Shown: positions 6,900 to 14,207 of the stretch, in pieces | Layout: every line of letters starts with the position of its first letter | Position numbering within the stretch: the first letter of the stretch is position 1 | Origin: CAYRGQ01 sp964444885 | GTDB taxonomy: Bacteria; Bacteroidota; Bacteroidia; Sphingobacteriales; Sphingobacteriaceae | DNA length: 20,675 nucleotides | Reading direction: 5' to 3' | Assembly (NCBI GenBank): GCA_964444885.1 | Contig: CAYUIZ010000051.1 | Span: 1 to 20,675, forward strand | Program-made: the position numbers and the translations under genes | Notes under the pieces: model-generated | What the model was told of the DNA's origin: nothing | The model's input: only the letters and a program-made list of their open reading frames with translations | Databases searched by the model: none

Positions 6900-7664
6900 C
6901 TACTCCAATCGCCTTATCCGGATATTCCGAAAATACGCTTCGTCGTTATGGTCTTGCAGCAGGATATGCCCGTATGGGCTTTCGCCATACGGCGTGCGGT
7001 ATTCCTTGAATTTCGTTGTCGCGACACGGGCTTTGAAATCAGCGGAGCCGCGTTGGTATTCCAACACCTTTTTGCCATTTAGCCAGTGTTCCACATGGCC
7101 GCCTTTGGCGACGATTCTGGCCTCATTCCACGTACCCGCTCCATACAGTTCCTTCCCTTCGGGGGCATACAGGAGATAAACGGATGCCGTGCTGGTTTCG
7201 GGGCTTATCCCGCCTTTGACGGATTCGTGCTTGAAGTCATCGATTAGCTGGTACTCCGGGCCGTTAAGCACGGCATCCCCTTTTGCGTTTTCCAAGGGCG
7301 ACACAAAATACTTGATTCCGGTATTGGCCGAGTCGGCCAGCATGAACTCCAAGACGAGTTCAAAATCCGAGAATTGTTCCCGGGTAATGATATCCCCGCC
7401 TTGGCGGCCGGGCTGCAACACCAGCACGCCGTCTTCCACCGTCCAACCGGCCTCCGGAAACGACTCGCCGCGGATGCTTTTCCACTGGGCACCGGGGGCT
7501 TGTGCGTCAAAAAGTGATTCCCAGCCGGCTTCCTGTTCACTGGGCCCCTGCGTGCACGCCCCCACGACGAGCAACAACACCCACGCCATTTTGGCCACAA
7601 CCCGAGCGGCAACGGGCAAACGGGATCGCTTTACCCGATCGCGTTGCCCGCCTGGCGCTGTCAT
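6900..7664 (-). CDS. DUF1080 (3-keto-disaccharide hydrolase-type) lipoprotein
   Basis: The frame opens at ATG 7679, but the ATG at 7664 overlaps the TGA of the upstream Gfo gene as ATGA, so I take 7664 as the start (254 residues; an inner ATG at 7589 would give a shorter n-region). A hydrophobic stretch AWVLLLVVGAC ends in a lipobox cysteine. The mature part is one DUF1080 domain, a concanavalin-like beta sandwich, with recognisable GWTVEDGVL, SDFELVLEFML, NTGIKYFV, GPEYQLIDD, WNEARIVAKG, VEHWLNGKKV and ILLQDHNDEAYFRNIRIR. Characterised members cleave 3-keto-glycosides in the periplasm. Translational coupling to an exported Gfo/Idh/MocA protein, the class that makes 3-keto sugars, fits that role. 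A terminator follows at 6820-6855. The family is sure; the substrate is unknown. Confidence 0.88.
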   Translation of the reverse strand: MTAPGGQRDRVKRSRLPVAARVVAKMAWVLLLVVGACTQGPSEQEAGWESLFDAQAPGAQWKSIRGESFPEAGWTVEDGVLVLQPGRQGGDIITREQFSDFELVLEFMLADSANTGIKYFVSPLENAKGDAVLNGPEYQLIDDFKHESVKGGISPETSTASVYLLYAPEGKELYGAGTWNEARIVAKGGHVEHWLNGKKVLEYQRGSADFKARVATTKFKEYRTPYGESPYGHILLQDHNDEAYFRNIRIRRLE

Positions 7665-9016
7665 ACTTTTGGCTCCCATCCCCGTTCGTAATCACGCCCC
7701 CAGTACCGCATGGCCTGCTTATTTTTCAATATCCGGCCATTGGCAGGGTCTATTTGGAGCGTTTCGCCGGTGCGTTGCGCGATATTGCCCAGCTGCACCA
7801 ACAAGGTGCTGATCTGTCCGTCGCTGATGGCCGAGTGAAGCGCCGTGCCGTCTTTTATGCCGCTAAAGAAATTTTGGATATGGATCGCGTCCAGTTCCTG
7901 GGAGGAACTTGTTTGGGCTGCCGCATTGGCACCCACCTCGTTTTTGACATCCTGCAGCAATTCATTTTTGAGGCTGTAAACTTGGTAGGTGTTGCCACCG
8001 CCGATCTGCAGGGAGCCGTTCTCGCCATAGAAAATCACGCCTACGGCCGCGCCGTCAATCGTACGCCCGTTGCAACTTCTTCCTTCCCAGGTGATCATGC
8101 CTTTGTCCGCGAAATCCAGGTTAATGATTTGGGTGTCGGGGGTCTCCCAGTCGTCTTGGTAGCGGTAGCGGCCGCCCGTAGACGACACCTGCACCGGGTA
8201 GTCGACCTGCATGCCCCAGCGGGCGATATCGACCATGTGCGTGCCATTGTTCAGCGCCTCGCCCGTACCCCAATTCCAGAACCAATGCCAATTGTAATGG
8301 ATGAGGTTGTCTTGGAACGCCTTGCGAGGCGCCGGGCCTTGCCACAAGTCGAAGTCGAGCCAGTCCGGCACGGCAACCTGCTGGCCTGTTCCGATAGAGG
8401 CGCGGTTGTTCGCGTACCAGGTTTTCGCGAAATGCACGTTTCCAATCACGCCTTCATGGATTTGGCGGATGGCCTGGGCAACGGCAGGCCACGACCGCCG
8501 CTGGTTTCCCATCTGGATGACGTTGCCGTATTTTTTCTGGGCCGCCACGAGCAATTCCCCTTCGCGCGGGTTATGGCTCCCCGGTTTCTCCAGATAGACG
8601 TGCTTGCCGGCTTGCGAGGCCATGATGGCCGCTGGCGCGTGCCAATGGTCCGGCGTAGCCACCACCAACGCATCCACGTTCTTGTCTTCCAGCGCATTCC
8701 GGAAATCCGGGACGGATTTCGGCGTAGCTTGTTGGATTTCCGCCACACGCGCTACGCATTTTGCCATGGCGCGCGCGTCAACATCACAGACGGCTGTGAC
8801 CACACAGTTTTTTTGCACCGAAAAATTGGATGCCAAAGCAAGCCCGCGCGCATTGACGCCCATCATCGCGACTTGGATCCGTTCATTGGCCCCTAGGATG
8901 TTGGCGTAGCTCTTGGCACTGAATCCGGGCAACATCCCGCCGAATGACAGCGCGGCTGTTCCAATGGATACTTTTTTGATAAAATCCCGTCTCGTGTTGT
9001 TCGATGTTTTTCCCAT
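7661..9016 (-). CDS. Tat-exported Gfo/Idh/MocA family oxidoreductase
   Basis: This 451-residue protein begins with a twin-arginine signal, RRDFIKK at 9-15 followed by a weakly hydrophobic segment to about residue 37. It is therefore expected to be folded with its NAD(P) cofactor and moved to the periplasm. A Rossmann fold follows (QVAMMGVNARG at 48-58; VVTAVCDVD at 72-80), then the family signature EKP at 143-145 and the C-terminal substrate domain with NNGTHMVDIARWGM at 256-269, where the catalytic histidine usually sits. Such proteins oxidise or reduce sugar hydroxyls, and some Bacteroidota members act at C3 of glucosides. It overlaps the DUF1080 gene by 4 bases (ATGA), which supports a linked two-step function. 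The gene has a candidate promoter at 9112-9119. Family confident; the exact sugar and position oxidised are unknown. Confidence 0.9.
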   Translation of the reverse strand: MGKTSNNTRRDFIKKVSIGTAALSFGGMLPGFSAKSYANILGANERIQVAMMGVNARGLALASNFSVQKNCVVTAVCDVDARAMAKCVARVAEIQQATPKSVPDFRNALEDKNVDALVVATPDHWHAPAAIMASQAGKHVYLEKPGSHNPREGELLVAAQKKYGNVIQMGNQRRSWPAVAQAIRQIHEGVIGNVHFAKTWYANNRASIGTGQQVAVPDWLDFDLWQGPAPRKAFQDNLIHYNWHWFWNWGTGEALNNGTHMVDIARWGMQVDYPVQVSSTGGRYRYQDDWETPDTQIINLDFADKGMITWEGRSCNGRTIDGAAVGVIFYGENGSLQIGGGNTYQVYSLKNELLQDVKNEVGANAAAQTSSSQELDAIHIQNFFSGIKDGTALHSAISDGQISTLLVQLGNIAQRTGETLQIDPANGRILKNKQAMRYWGRDYERGWEPKV

Positions 9017-9111
9017 AATAGATTAAATTGATCAGCAACGTAATAAACCCGAAAAAGCATTGCCCTTACCGGATATCACACAATTGTTATCTTAAAAAAG
9101 CGAAAGCCTTG

Positions 9112-9119
9112 CAAAAGTA
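9112..9119 (-). promoter_or_regulatory. Candidate -7 box (TACTTTTG, - strand) for the Gfo/DUF1080 pair
   Basis: On the - strand TACTTTTG fits TAnnTTTG and would start transcription roughly 90 nt before the ATG at 9016. No exact TTTG -33 box lies at the right spacing. A small palindrome ACAATTGT (9080-9087) lies in the predicted leader and could be an operator. Confidence 0.35.
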
Positions 9120-9175
9120 TGCTACCTTTATTCGCATAACCGCTTTTTATTATCCAATAACACGCAGAATACCCG

Positions 9176-9192
9176 TATATTTGGCAATTGCC
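9176..9192 (+). promoter_or_regulatory. Candidate -7 box plus overlapping palindromic operator for the cytochrome gene
   Basis: TATATTTG (9176-9183) fits TAnnTTTG. The perfect palindrome GGCAATTGCC (9183-9192) begins on its last base, and outer ATAT halves extend the symmetry to roughly 9177-9198. A protein bound there would cover the transcription start. No clear -33 box is visible, which suits an activated or repressed promoter. The leader to the ATG at 9285/9300 would be about 95-110 nt. Confidence 0.4.
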
Positions 9193-9284
9193 GTATATCC
9201 AATAAAAATATCTAAAAAAATTGATTTACCCATACAATACGCACGATATTTCCCGTACTCCCCGCCCACCCGTTGCGATTAACC

Positions 9285-11600
9285 ATGACAAATAGCCCTA
9301 TGTTTAAGAAAAGCATCTTAAGCCTTGGCCTGATACTGGCCACCGTTTTTTTTGCAACCTGCGTTTTCGAGCGGCCAGCGCCTATCGACCGCCAAACGGT
9401 GATCGACGACGCTCCCCTGCTGACGCCGGAACAATTCATCGCGCACACGCACCTCGAAGACGGCTTCGAATTGCAACTGGTGGCCGCCGAGCCCCAAGTT
9501 ATTGCGCCCATCGCCATGGTATTTGACGAGCGGCACCGCATTTGGGCGCTGGAAATGACCGGCTACATGACCGATATCGATGGTACGGAAGAGGAAAGCC
9601 CGATGGGCAAAATCGTCATCTTGGAAGACAAAAACAACGACGGGCGCTACGAGAACCGAACCGTATTCCTGGACTCCCTGACGTTGCCCCGCGCATTGGC
9701 CCTGGTTGAGGGAGGGATATTGGTGGTGGAGCCGCCCAAACTCTGGTACTATAAAATCAAGGACGACCGGCCATCCAACAAGACACTGGTTGACAGCGCG
9801 TACACCACGGGCGGCAATCTCGAATACATGGCCAACGGCTTGTTTCGGGGTATTGACAATTGGCTCTACAACGCGGCGTCCAACAAAAGGTACCGAAAAA
9901 AAGGCAACGAATGGCTCGTGGAGCCTACTCACCTGCGGGGCCAGTGGGGCTTGGCGCAGGATGACCTGGGACGCCTATTCTACAATAATAACTCGCAGAA
10001 TATCCTGGGCGACTACTACCTGCCGGGCTTAGGTGGCGGCAACCCCAACATTGCCCGGATGCCGGGCTTCAACGAACGCATCATTGCCGATAACCGCACG
10101 TTCCCTAGCAGGCCTACCTCGGGCGTCAACCGGGGCTATATGGGCAATGTGCTAGACGACAGCCTGCGGCTCACCAGCTTTACCGCAGCCTGCGGGCCGC
10201 TCATTTACCGCGATACGCTTTTCGGTGATGCTTACTACCAAAACGCGTTCGTAGCGGAGCCGGCGGCCAACTTGATTAAGCGCAACATCCTTCATTTTGA
10301 CAACGAAACCGTCACCGGAGAGCTGGCATACGAAGGAAAGGAATTTTTAGCTAGCGATGACGAACGGTTTCGCCCCGTCAGCCTCTACAACGGGCCGGAC
10401 GGCGCGCTATACGTGGTGGACATGTACCGGGGCATCATTCAGCACAAGCTGTTTTTGACCCAATACCTCAAGGACGAAATCCATGAACGCGAGCTGGAAA
10501 ACTACGTGAACTGCGGCCGCATCTACAAAATCGTGCCCAGCGGCCACCGCAGGAACAAAAAAGCAGGACCGTTGCCCACGGATGCCTCCGAGCTGGTCGA
10601 GTTGCTGGCCAGCCCGATCAGTTGGGAGCGGGAAAAAGCACAGCAATTGCTAGTCGAAGGAAACCGAAACGAAGCGATCCCCCTGTTGCAAAACCGGCTA
10701 AGGCAAAGCGCGTCGCTGGTTGAACGCATCCATTGCCTATGGACGCTGGAAGGGCTCGACGCCTTGGAAATAAACACGTTGCTTCCACTGCTGGACGCTA
10801 GCAACGAACCCTTTTTAGTTGCCCATGCCTTGGCGGCCATGGGCGATGTGGTGAGCACGGACAATGCGCAGTTATTCTACGACGCCGTGGCACCCCTCGC
10901 CGGCGATTCATTTTTTGCGCCGTACGTCGCTTTCCAGCTCCATGTTTTCGACCGCGCCCACCCCGCGCTTTCCCATGCCCTGATGCAAACGCTGGTGGCC
11001 ACCCACCCCGATTCAGACGGTATCGCCTTGGCCATTCTGTCGAACAAACACGGCCAAGAAAAAGATTTCATGTCCGTAGTTGCCACGATGGACGGCATGC
11101 ACCCCCCCCGCTTGGTGGAGCAAACGTCCAACTTGGTGCGCCATATCCACAACACCAGGGAGAATGCCCAAGACATCGAATTCCGTAAAAAGTACGCCCG
11201 GGGCATCGGCGTATTTAGGTCTACCTGCCAATCTTGCCATGGCGAGGACGGCAAGGGGCTGGAGTTTTTGGCACCGCCATTAAGCAATTCGGAATGGGTG
11301 ACCGGCGACAAAGAGGTGTTGATCGCGATCGTGCTGTATGGCATGGCCGGCCCTGTCACGGTCAACGGAAAAGTATATACCGTGCCCGAGGTAGCCAGCG
11401 AAATGCCGGGGATAATCCACAACAAAGACTTGGTCGAATCAGACGTGGCGCTTATGCTGAGCTATATTCGCAACTCATGGGGCAACGAAGCTTCGGACAT
11501 CACGCTGGACGACATCAAGCGCGTGAAGGAAAAATACGAAGGGCGCGAGCAACCCTTTACCGAGTCCGAATTTAACGCGCTGGACACAACAGGGGATTAG
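9285..11600 (+). CDS. PVC-type propeller/HEAT-repeat protein with C-terminal cytochrome c domain
   Basis: I place the start at ATG 9285 (771 residues) because an upstream TTG at 9273 adds nothing recognisable; ATG 9300 (MFKKSILSLGLILATVFFATC) is also possible and gives a cleaner signal. The signal segment ends in a cysteine in an atypical lipobox (FATC). The first 400 residues form a beta-propeller of the PVC-type membrane-bound dehydrogenase family, with ILEDKNNDGRYENRTVFLD, GALYVVDMYRGIIQHK and EFLASDDERFRP. HEAT-like helical repeats follow (about 430-620), then a cytochrome c domain with CQSCH (bases 11226-11240) and GEDGKGLEFLAPPL. The haem should pass electrons from an oxidative reaction at the cell envelope. 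It diverges from the Gfo/DUF1080 pair across a shared 268-base promoter zone, suggesting co-regulation. Substrate unknown. Confidence 0.87.
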   Translation: MTNSPMFKKSILSLGLILATVFFATCVFERPAPIDRQTVIDDAPLLTPEQFIAHTHLEDGFELQLVAAEPQVIAPIAMVFDERHRIWALEMTGYMTDIDGTEEESPMGKIVILEDKNNDGRYENRTVFLDSLTLPRALALVEGGILVVEPPKLWYYKIKDDRPSNKTLVDSAYTTGGNLEYMANGLFRGIDNWLYNAASNKRYRKKGNEWLVEPTHLRGQWGLAQDDLGRLFYNNNSQNILGDYYLPGLGGGNPNIARMPGFNERIIADNRTFPSRPTSGVNRGYMGNVLDDSLRLTSFTAACGPLIYRDTLFGDAYYQNAFVAEPAANLIKRNILHFDNETVTGELAYEGKEFLASDDERFRPVSLYNGPDGALYVVDMYRGIIQHKLFLTQYLKDEIHERELENYVNCGRIYKIVPSGHRRNKKAGPLPTDASELVELLASPISWEREKAQQLLVEGNRNEAIPLLQNRLRQSASLVERIHCLWTLEGLDALEINTLLPLLDASNEPFLVAHALAAMGDVVSTDNAQLFYDAVAPLAGDSFFAPYVAFQLHVFDRAHPALSHALMQTLVATHPDSDGIALAILSNKHGQEKDFMSVVATMDGMHPPRLVEQTSNLVRHIHNTRENAQDIEFRKKYARGIGVFRSTCQSCHGEDGKGLEFLAPPLSNSEWVTGDKEVLIAIVLYGMAGPVTVNGKVYTVPEVASEMPGIIHNKDLVESDVALMLSYIRNSWGNEASDITLDDIKRVKEKYEGREQPFTESEFNALDTTGD

Positions 11601-11993
11601 TTACTACCATCAGTCAGATGCGACTGTCGCCTATCGCAACTACGGTTTACACCTAAGTTATATATACTTGAATTTCAAGCATGTGCGATGCAATCGCACT
11701 GCTCGCTACATCCTCGATGCAATCGAGGACGAGGCTACTTTTATATTTTTAATCGTCCCGATGTGCCCGCCTCCCCGAGGGCAGGCAATCGGGAGGGATA
11801 CGCGTGCGTGCTACCTGACTGCCGTCAGGCAGGTCTGCCTGCGAAATATTTGTGTGTACAGGGTAGCGGTAGGCAGGCGGGCAATCGAGGACGAGACTAC
11901 TTTTTCACGTTAACCGATAACCTGGACAATGGCGTTTGCCTGCCCAACACGGGACAGCCGCTAGAACTTCAGCCTATGGCGCGTTTGCGCTGG
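11601..11993. other. Intergenic interval between convergent genes, mostly REP-like hairpins
   Basis: The cytochrome gene and the DUF5040 gene converge here. I see no gene; open frames at 11668-11913 and 11688-12131 run through hairpin repeats and have no domain. The repeats are described separately. The hairpins may also act as transcription stops for both sides. Confidence 0.6.
11678..11906. repeat. Cluster of REP-like hairpins
   Basis: There are several hairpins of one design, an arm ending CGAT, the loop GCA, and the matching ATCG arm. One is GTGCGAT-GCA-ATCGCAC (11683-11699), extended by AGCA/TGCT; another is TCCTCGAT-GCA-ATCGAGGA (11711-11729). A third, TCCCGAT...ATCGGGA (11756-11794), has the same arms but its loop carries about 22 extra bases rich in CCCGCC and GGCAGG. 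Two more hairpins follow: CCTGAC-TGCC-GTCAGG (11814-11829) and GCAGG-TCTG-CCTGC (11829-11842). The right half of the second hairpin plus its flank (GCAATCGAGGACGAG, then R-CTACTTTT) recurs at 11881-11904 without its left arm. This looks like a dispersed repeat family that has been broken into by a second, CCTGCC-type repeat. Confidence 0.65.
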
Positions 11994-12773
11994 CTACTCC
12001 GTGGGGAAAACCGTTCTTATCGTCGAGGCGAAGATCGATGCCATCCGTTGCTGGATATATTGGTCGCGGCCCCGGGCTGGGTGCCAGCCGTAGGTGATGC
12101 CGTCGATTTGCTGGGTGTCTACGCTGTATAGCAAACTATACTGCCCGCCGGTGACTGGGTGGAGCGTATTTTTGGAGAATCCGATATAGCGGTCAAACTC
12201 GACAACCGGGAAGCCCCATTTTGCAGCCAGTTTTCGGACACTGCCGTTGTACGCTTCGCGCGCATCATGCCAGTGGGTCGTTAAAATGATGACCGCCGGC
12301 TTGCCGCCGGGCACATTGTAATACTTGGATTCGGGGTTATCCTTCAGGTGGTAACAATCGGAAATGTACCGCCTGATGACATAATCAAAGGCCCCCGTGT
12401 AGTCGTCGCGAGCGAAAGGCGTCTCGTACGCGTCCAGTTCCGGACGCAGCCCAAAGCCGTCAAAAACGTTCCGGTCGTGGACTTGCATAATAACGAACGT
12501 TTCGATATCATCCAATTCTTCAAGGGTGTACAGGGTGCCTTCCACCATGCGGTTAGCGGCGTCCGCGATCGACTCGCCTCCCTTGGCGCGGTTGATCGGT
12601 ACAAAACCTGTCATCTCGCAGCCCATTTCGAACCAACTATTCGCTGCTGTCGCAAACGACGCGCCAGTCAGCAATACCGACCTGCCGGAGTTGCTTTGCC
12701 CATAACCTGACAGGCTAAAACCAACGAACACAACGAAAACTAACCACCTCATTCCGAATAATCTGTTTAACAT
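11994..12773 (-). CDS. DUF5040 family, exported SGNH-hydrolase-like protein
   Basis: This 259-residue protein (252 if the second ATG at 12752 is used) begins with a signal peptide (MRWLVFVVFVGFSLSGYGQ) and is expected in the periplasm. LLTGASF near residues 34-40 sits where SGNH hydrolases have their nucleophile serine (Ser39). YGWHPARG near the C-terminus supplies the usual catalytic histidine block. The GxND block is not obvious; the matching region reads IMQVHDRNVF. WHDAREAYNG and VVEFDRYIGFSKNTLHPVTGG are also characteristic. The family is uncharacterised and often lies near polysaccharide- or sugar-degrading genes; esterase or deacetylase activity is inferred from the fold. It is the last gene of the - strand run, 198 bases after the GDSL gene. 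Confidence 0.75.
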   Translation of the reverse strand: MLNRLFGMRWLVFVVFVGFSLSGYGQSNSGRSVLLTGASFATAANSWFEMGCEMTGFVPINRAKGGESIADAANRMVEGTLYTLEELDDIETFVIMQVHDRNVFDGFGLRPELDAYETPFARDDYTGAFDYVIRRYISDCYHLKDNPESKYYNVPGGKPAVIILTTHWHDAREAYNGSVRKLAAKWGFPVVEFDRYIGFSKNTLHPVTGGQYSLLYSVDTQQIDGITYGWHPARGRDQYIQQRMASIFASTIRTVFPTE

Positions 12774-12784
12774 GTTAAAAAAAT

Positions 12785-12849
12785 AGGCCCTGCTAGTGCT
12801 AGCTAGTTCCTCCTGATGACAGGAAGGGTCTGAACACTAGGCAGGCCCT
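12785..12849. repeat. 65-bp imperfect inverted repeat between two SGNH hydrolase genes
   Basis: AGGCCCTG-CTAGTG (12785-12798) is nearly the reverse complement of CACTAGGCAGGCCCT (12835-12849), differing by one base and a one-base bulge. The inner part, TTCCTCCTG-ATGA-CAGGAAGG, adds a second stem, giving a long hairpin. It may be a transcription stop or attenuator between GDSL and DUF5040, or a small mobile repeat. Confidence 0.5.
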
Positions 12850-12971
12850 CAACGTTTTGAATACCTGAGCGCCGCCAAGCAAGCTTCGGCGAGCCTCAGT
12901 GATGAGAAGAAATCCTTCCTAAATCGCCTGCAACAAAAAACACCCGATGCTACCGCAAAAGATCATGCTCC

Positions 12972-13763
12972 TTATTTCGGTTGCTGGTTGAACCAACGTA
13001 TAATTTCCTTTGCAATATTGTCCGCGATCAGCTTATGGCCTTCGTCGTTCGGGTGTACCCCATCCGGCATCAGGTTGGCATAGCCGCCGTTCCGTTTCCC
13101 ATAATCCTGAAACAACCGGTAATTGTCTGACAGGCCCACTCGGAGCTCCTTTGCCAAGTGCCTCACCATATTCACGTACGTTTGCAAGCGCCGGTCTTGG
13201 TACATCCGCTCTTCGGGAAATGCGAAAGGCGACGGGGCAACCAAGATCACAAAGGCGCCGCGCTCCTTCAATTCCCTGACCATGTCGCATAAATTCTCCC
13301 GGTATCTTGCTAGGGATATACGCGATGGACCATCGGGATCATCGCCGTCTATATAAGCGTCGTTTGTTCCAAATCCGATAATGACCACGTCGGGCCGATG
13401 GGCCAGCACATCCGTATCAAAGCGGTCCATGCCATGCCTTACCTTGGCGAAGTCATTGTCTTCCAGCCGGCCCGAGTGGCTGCTGCCAACCCCACTGTTA
13501 ATCACTTCGCTCGAAATCCCATGGGCATCCAGGATCCCGGGCAACCGGTCGGCAAATACGCTGTCGATGGACGCCCTGCGCGAGGTGATGGAATTGCCGA
13601 ACGCCACAATCTTAAGGGGTTTCCCTACCGCTTCCGGCCGGTCATCCGCATGCGAAGCTGTTGCCTGCGCCCCGTTGCCTGCCAGCATGGCAATGCAAAA
13701 GCATGCCAACAAGACCGCGTGCATCCAGCTAGGTTGGCGGGTGTAATTACGTGTACCCACCAT
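12972..13763 (-). CDS. Exported SGNH/GDSL hydrolase
   Basis: This 263-residue frame has its ATG 3 bases after the TGA of the HiPIP gene, so the two are probably translated from one message; ATG 13724 (MHAVLLACFCIAML) would give a tidier signal peptide. The mature protein carries the SGNH blocks: GNSIT (56-60, nucleophile Ser58, with Asn in place of the Asp of GDS), the GVGSS glycine block (91-95), GTND (132-135) and DGVHPNDEGH with the catalytic Asp-His pair near the C-terminus. It should hydrolyse an ester, perhaps an acetyl or acyl group on a sugar, in the periplasm. Family sure, substrate unknown. The nearby DUF5040 gene encodes a second, distantly related SGNH enzyme. Confidence 0.88.
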   Translation of the reverse strand: MVGTRNYTRQPSWMHAVLLACFCIAMLAGNGAQATASHADDRPEAVGKPLKIVAFGNSITSRRASIDSVFADRLPGILDAHGISSEVINSGVGSSHSGRLEDNDFAKVRHGMDRFDTDVLAHRPDVVIIGFGTNDAYIDGDDPDGPSRISLARYRENLCDMVRELKERGAFVILVAPSPFAFPEERMYQDRRLQTYVNMVRHLAKELRVGLSDNYRLFQDYGKRNGGYANLMPDGVHPNDEGHKLIADNIAKEIIRWFNQQPK

Positions 13764-13766
13764 GCA

Positions 13767-14165
13767 TCAAGACAGGCGGGGCGCCCAGTAGGTACAGGTG
13801 CCTTTCGGTTCGATCGGGCCGGTGAAAAGCGTGCAGCCGCCACAGCTTTCGTTGGGCCGCGGGGGCAACCACAAGTTGCAAGTGTGGCACTCCGTTTCGG
13901 CAGTGGGCGACACTTTCTCATACCCGAGCCGTTCCCTGACTTCCCAGTCGGCATCGGTTAATTTCGAGAAATCATCGCAGTTTCCGCCAAAGCGGCTTGT
14001 CGCCTCGCCGTCCGCAGCGCCGCCTGCATCGGCGGATGCGGCCGCATCCCCGCCGGACTGCCCTTTTTCACTGCTGCCACAGCCGATCAGCGCCAGGCCA
14101 CTTCCCCCCAACAACACGCATGCAGACATCATCCGTTTTAAAAAAACTCTTCTGTCATTTTCCAT
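13767..14165 (-). CDS. Tat-exported high-potential iron-sulfur protein (HiPIP)
   Basis: This 132-residue protein begins MENDRRVFLKRMM, a twin-arginine signal, followed by a hydrophobic segment that ends LALIGC, so it may be a Tat-exported lipoprotein anchored by Cys29. A Gly/Ala/Ser-rich linker (30-58) leads to a HiPIP core. The cluster cysteines are C93, C96, C111 and C124; the spacing 2, 14 and 12 is nearly that of classical HiPIPs, and CTLFTG and CTYWAP match the family. It should hold a 4Fe-4S cluster and carry single electrons outside the inner membrane. It follows the propeller lipoprotein gene by 42 bases and precedes the GDSL gene by 3. The extra C108 next to C111 is not needed for the cluster. 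Partner enzyme is inferred from position only. Confidence 0.88.
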   Translation of the reverse strand: MENDRRVFLKRMMSACVLLGGSGLALIGCGSSEKGQSGGDAAASADAGGAADGEATSRFGGNCDDFSKLTDADWEVRERLGYEKVSPTAETECHTCNLWLPPRPNESCGGCTLFTGPIEPKGTCTYWAPRLS

Positions 14166-14207
14166 GGTCTTCTTATTTGTCTGTTGTTATCAATACCGCT
14201 ATATAGT

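Noticed and set aside
6782..7812. Several + strand frames opposite DUF1080
   Set aside because: They are mirror frames of a well-supported gene with an ATGA-coupled start and a terminator.
7502..8896. 464-codon open frame on the + strand
   Set aside because: It is antisense to the Gfo/Idh/MocA gene and part of DUF1080, both of which have clear family motifs; its translation is Arg/Val/Ala-rich without any domain, as expected of a mirror frame in GC-rich coding DNA.
9028..9282. 84-codon + strand frame in the divergent promoter zone
   Set aside because: The AT-rich sequence contains promoter boxes and palindromes; the product is Tyr/Ile/Lys-rich with no domain.
11678..11906. Considered as a CRISPR array
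   Set aside because: Units are hairpins of differing arm sequence with irregular spacing; there are no constant repeats with unique spacers of even length and no cas genes.
11668..12131. Overlapping + strand frames through the REP cluster
   Set aside because: The codons are made of hairpin repeats and then the antisense of DUF5040.
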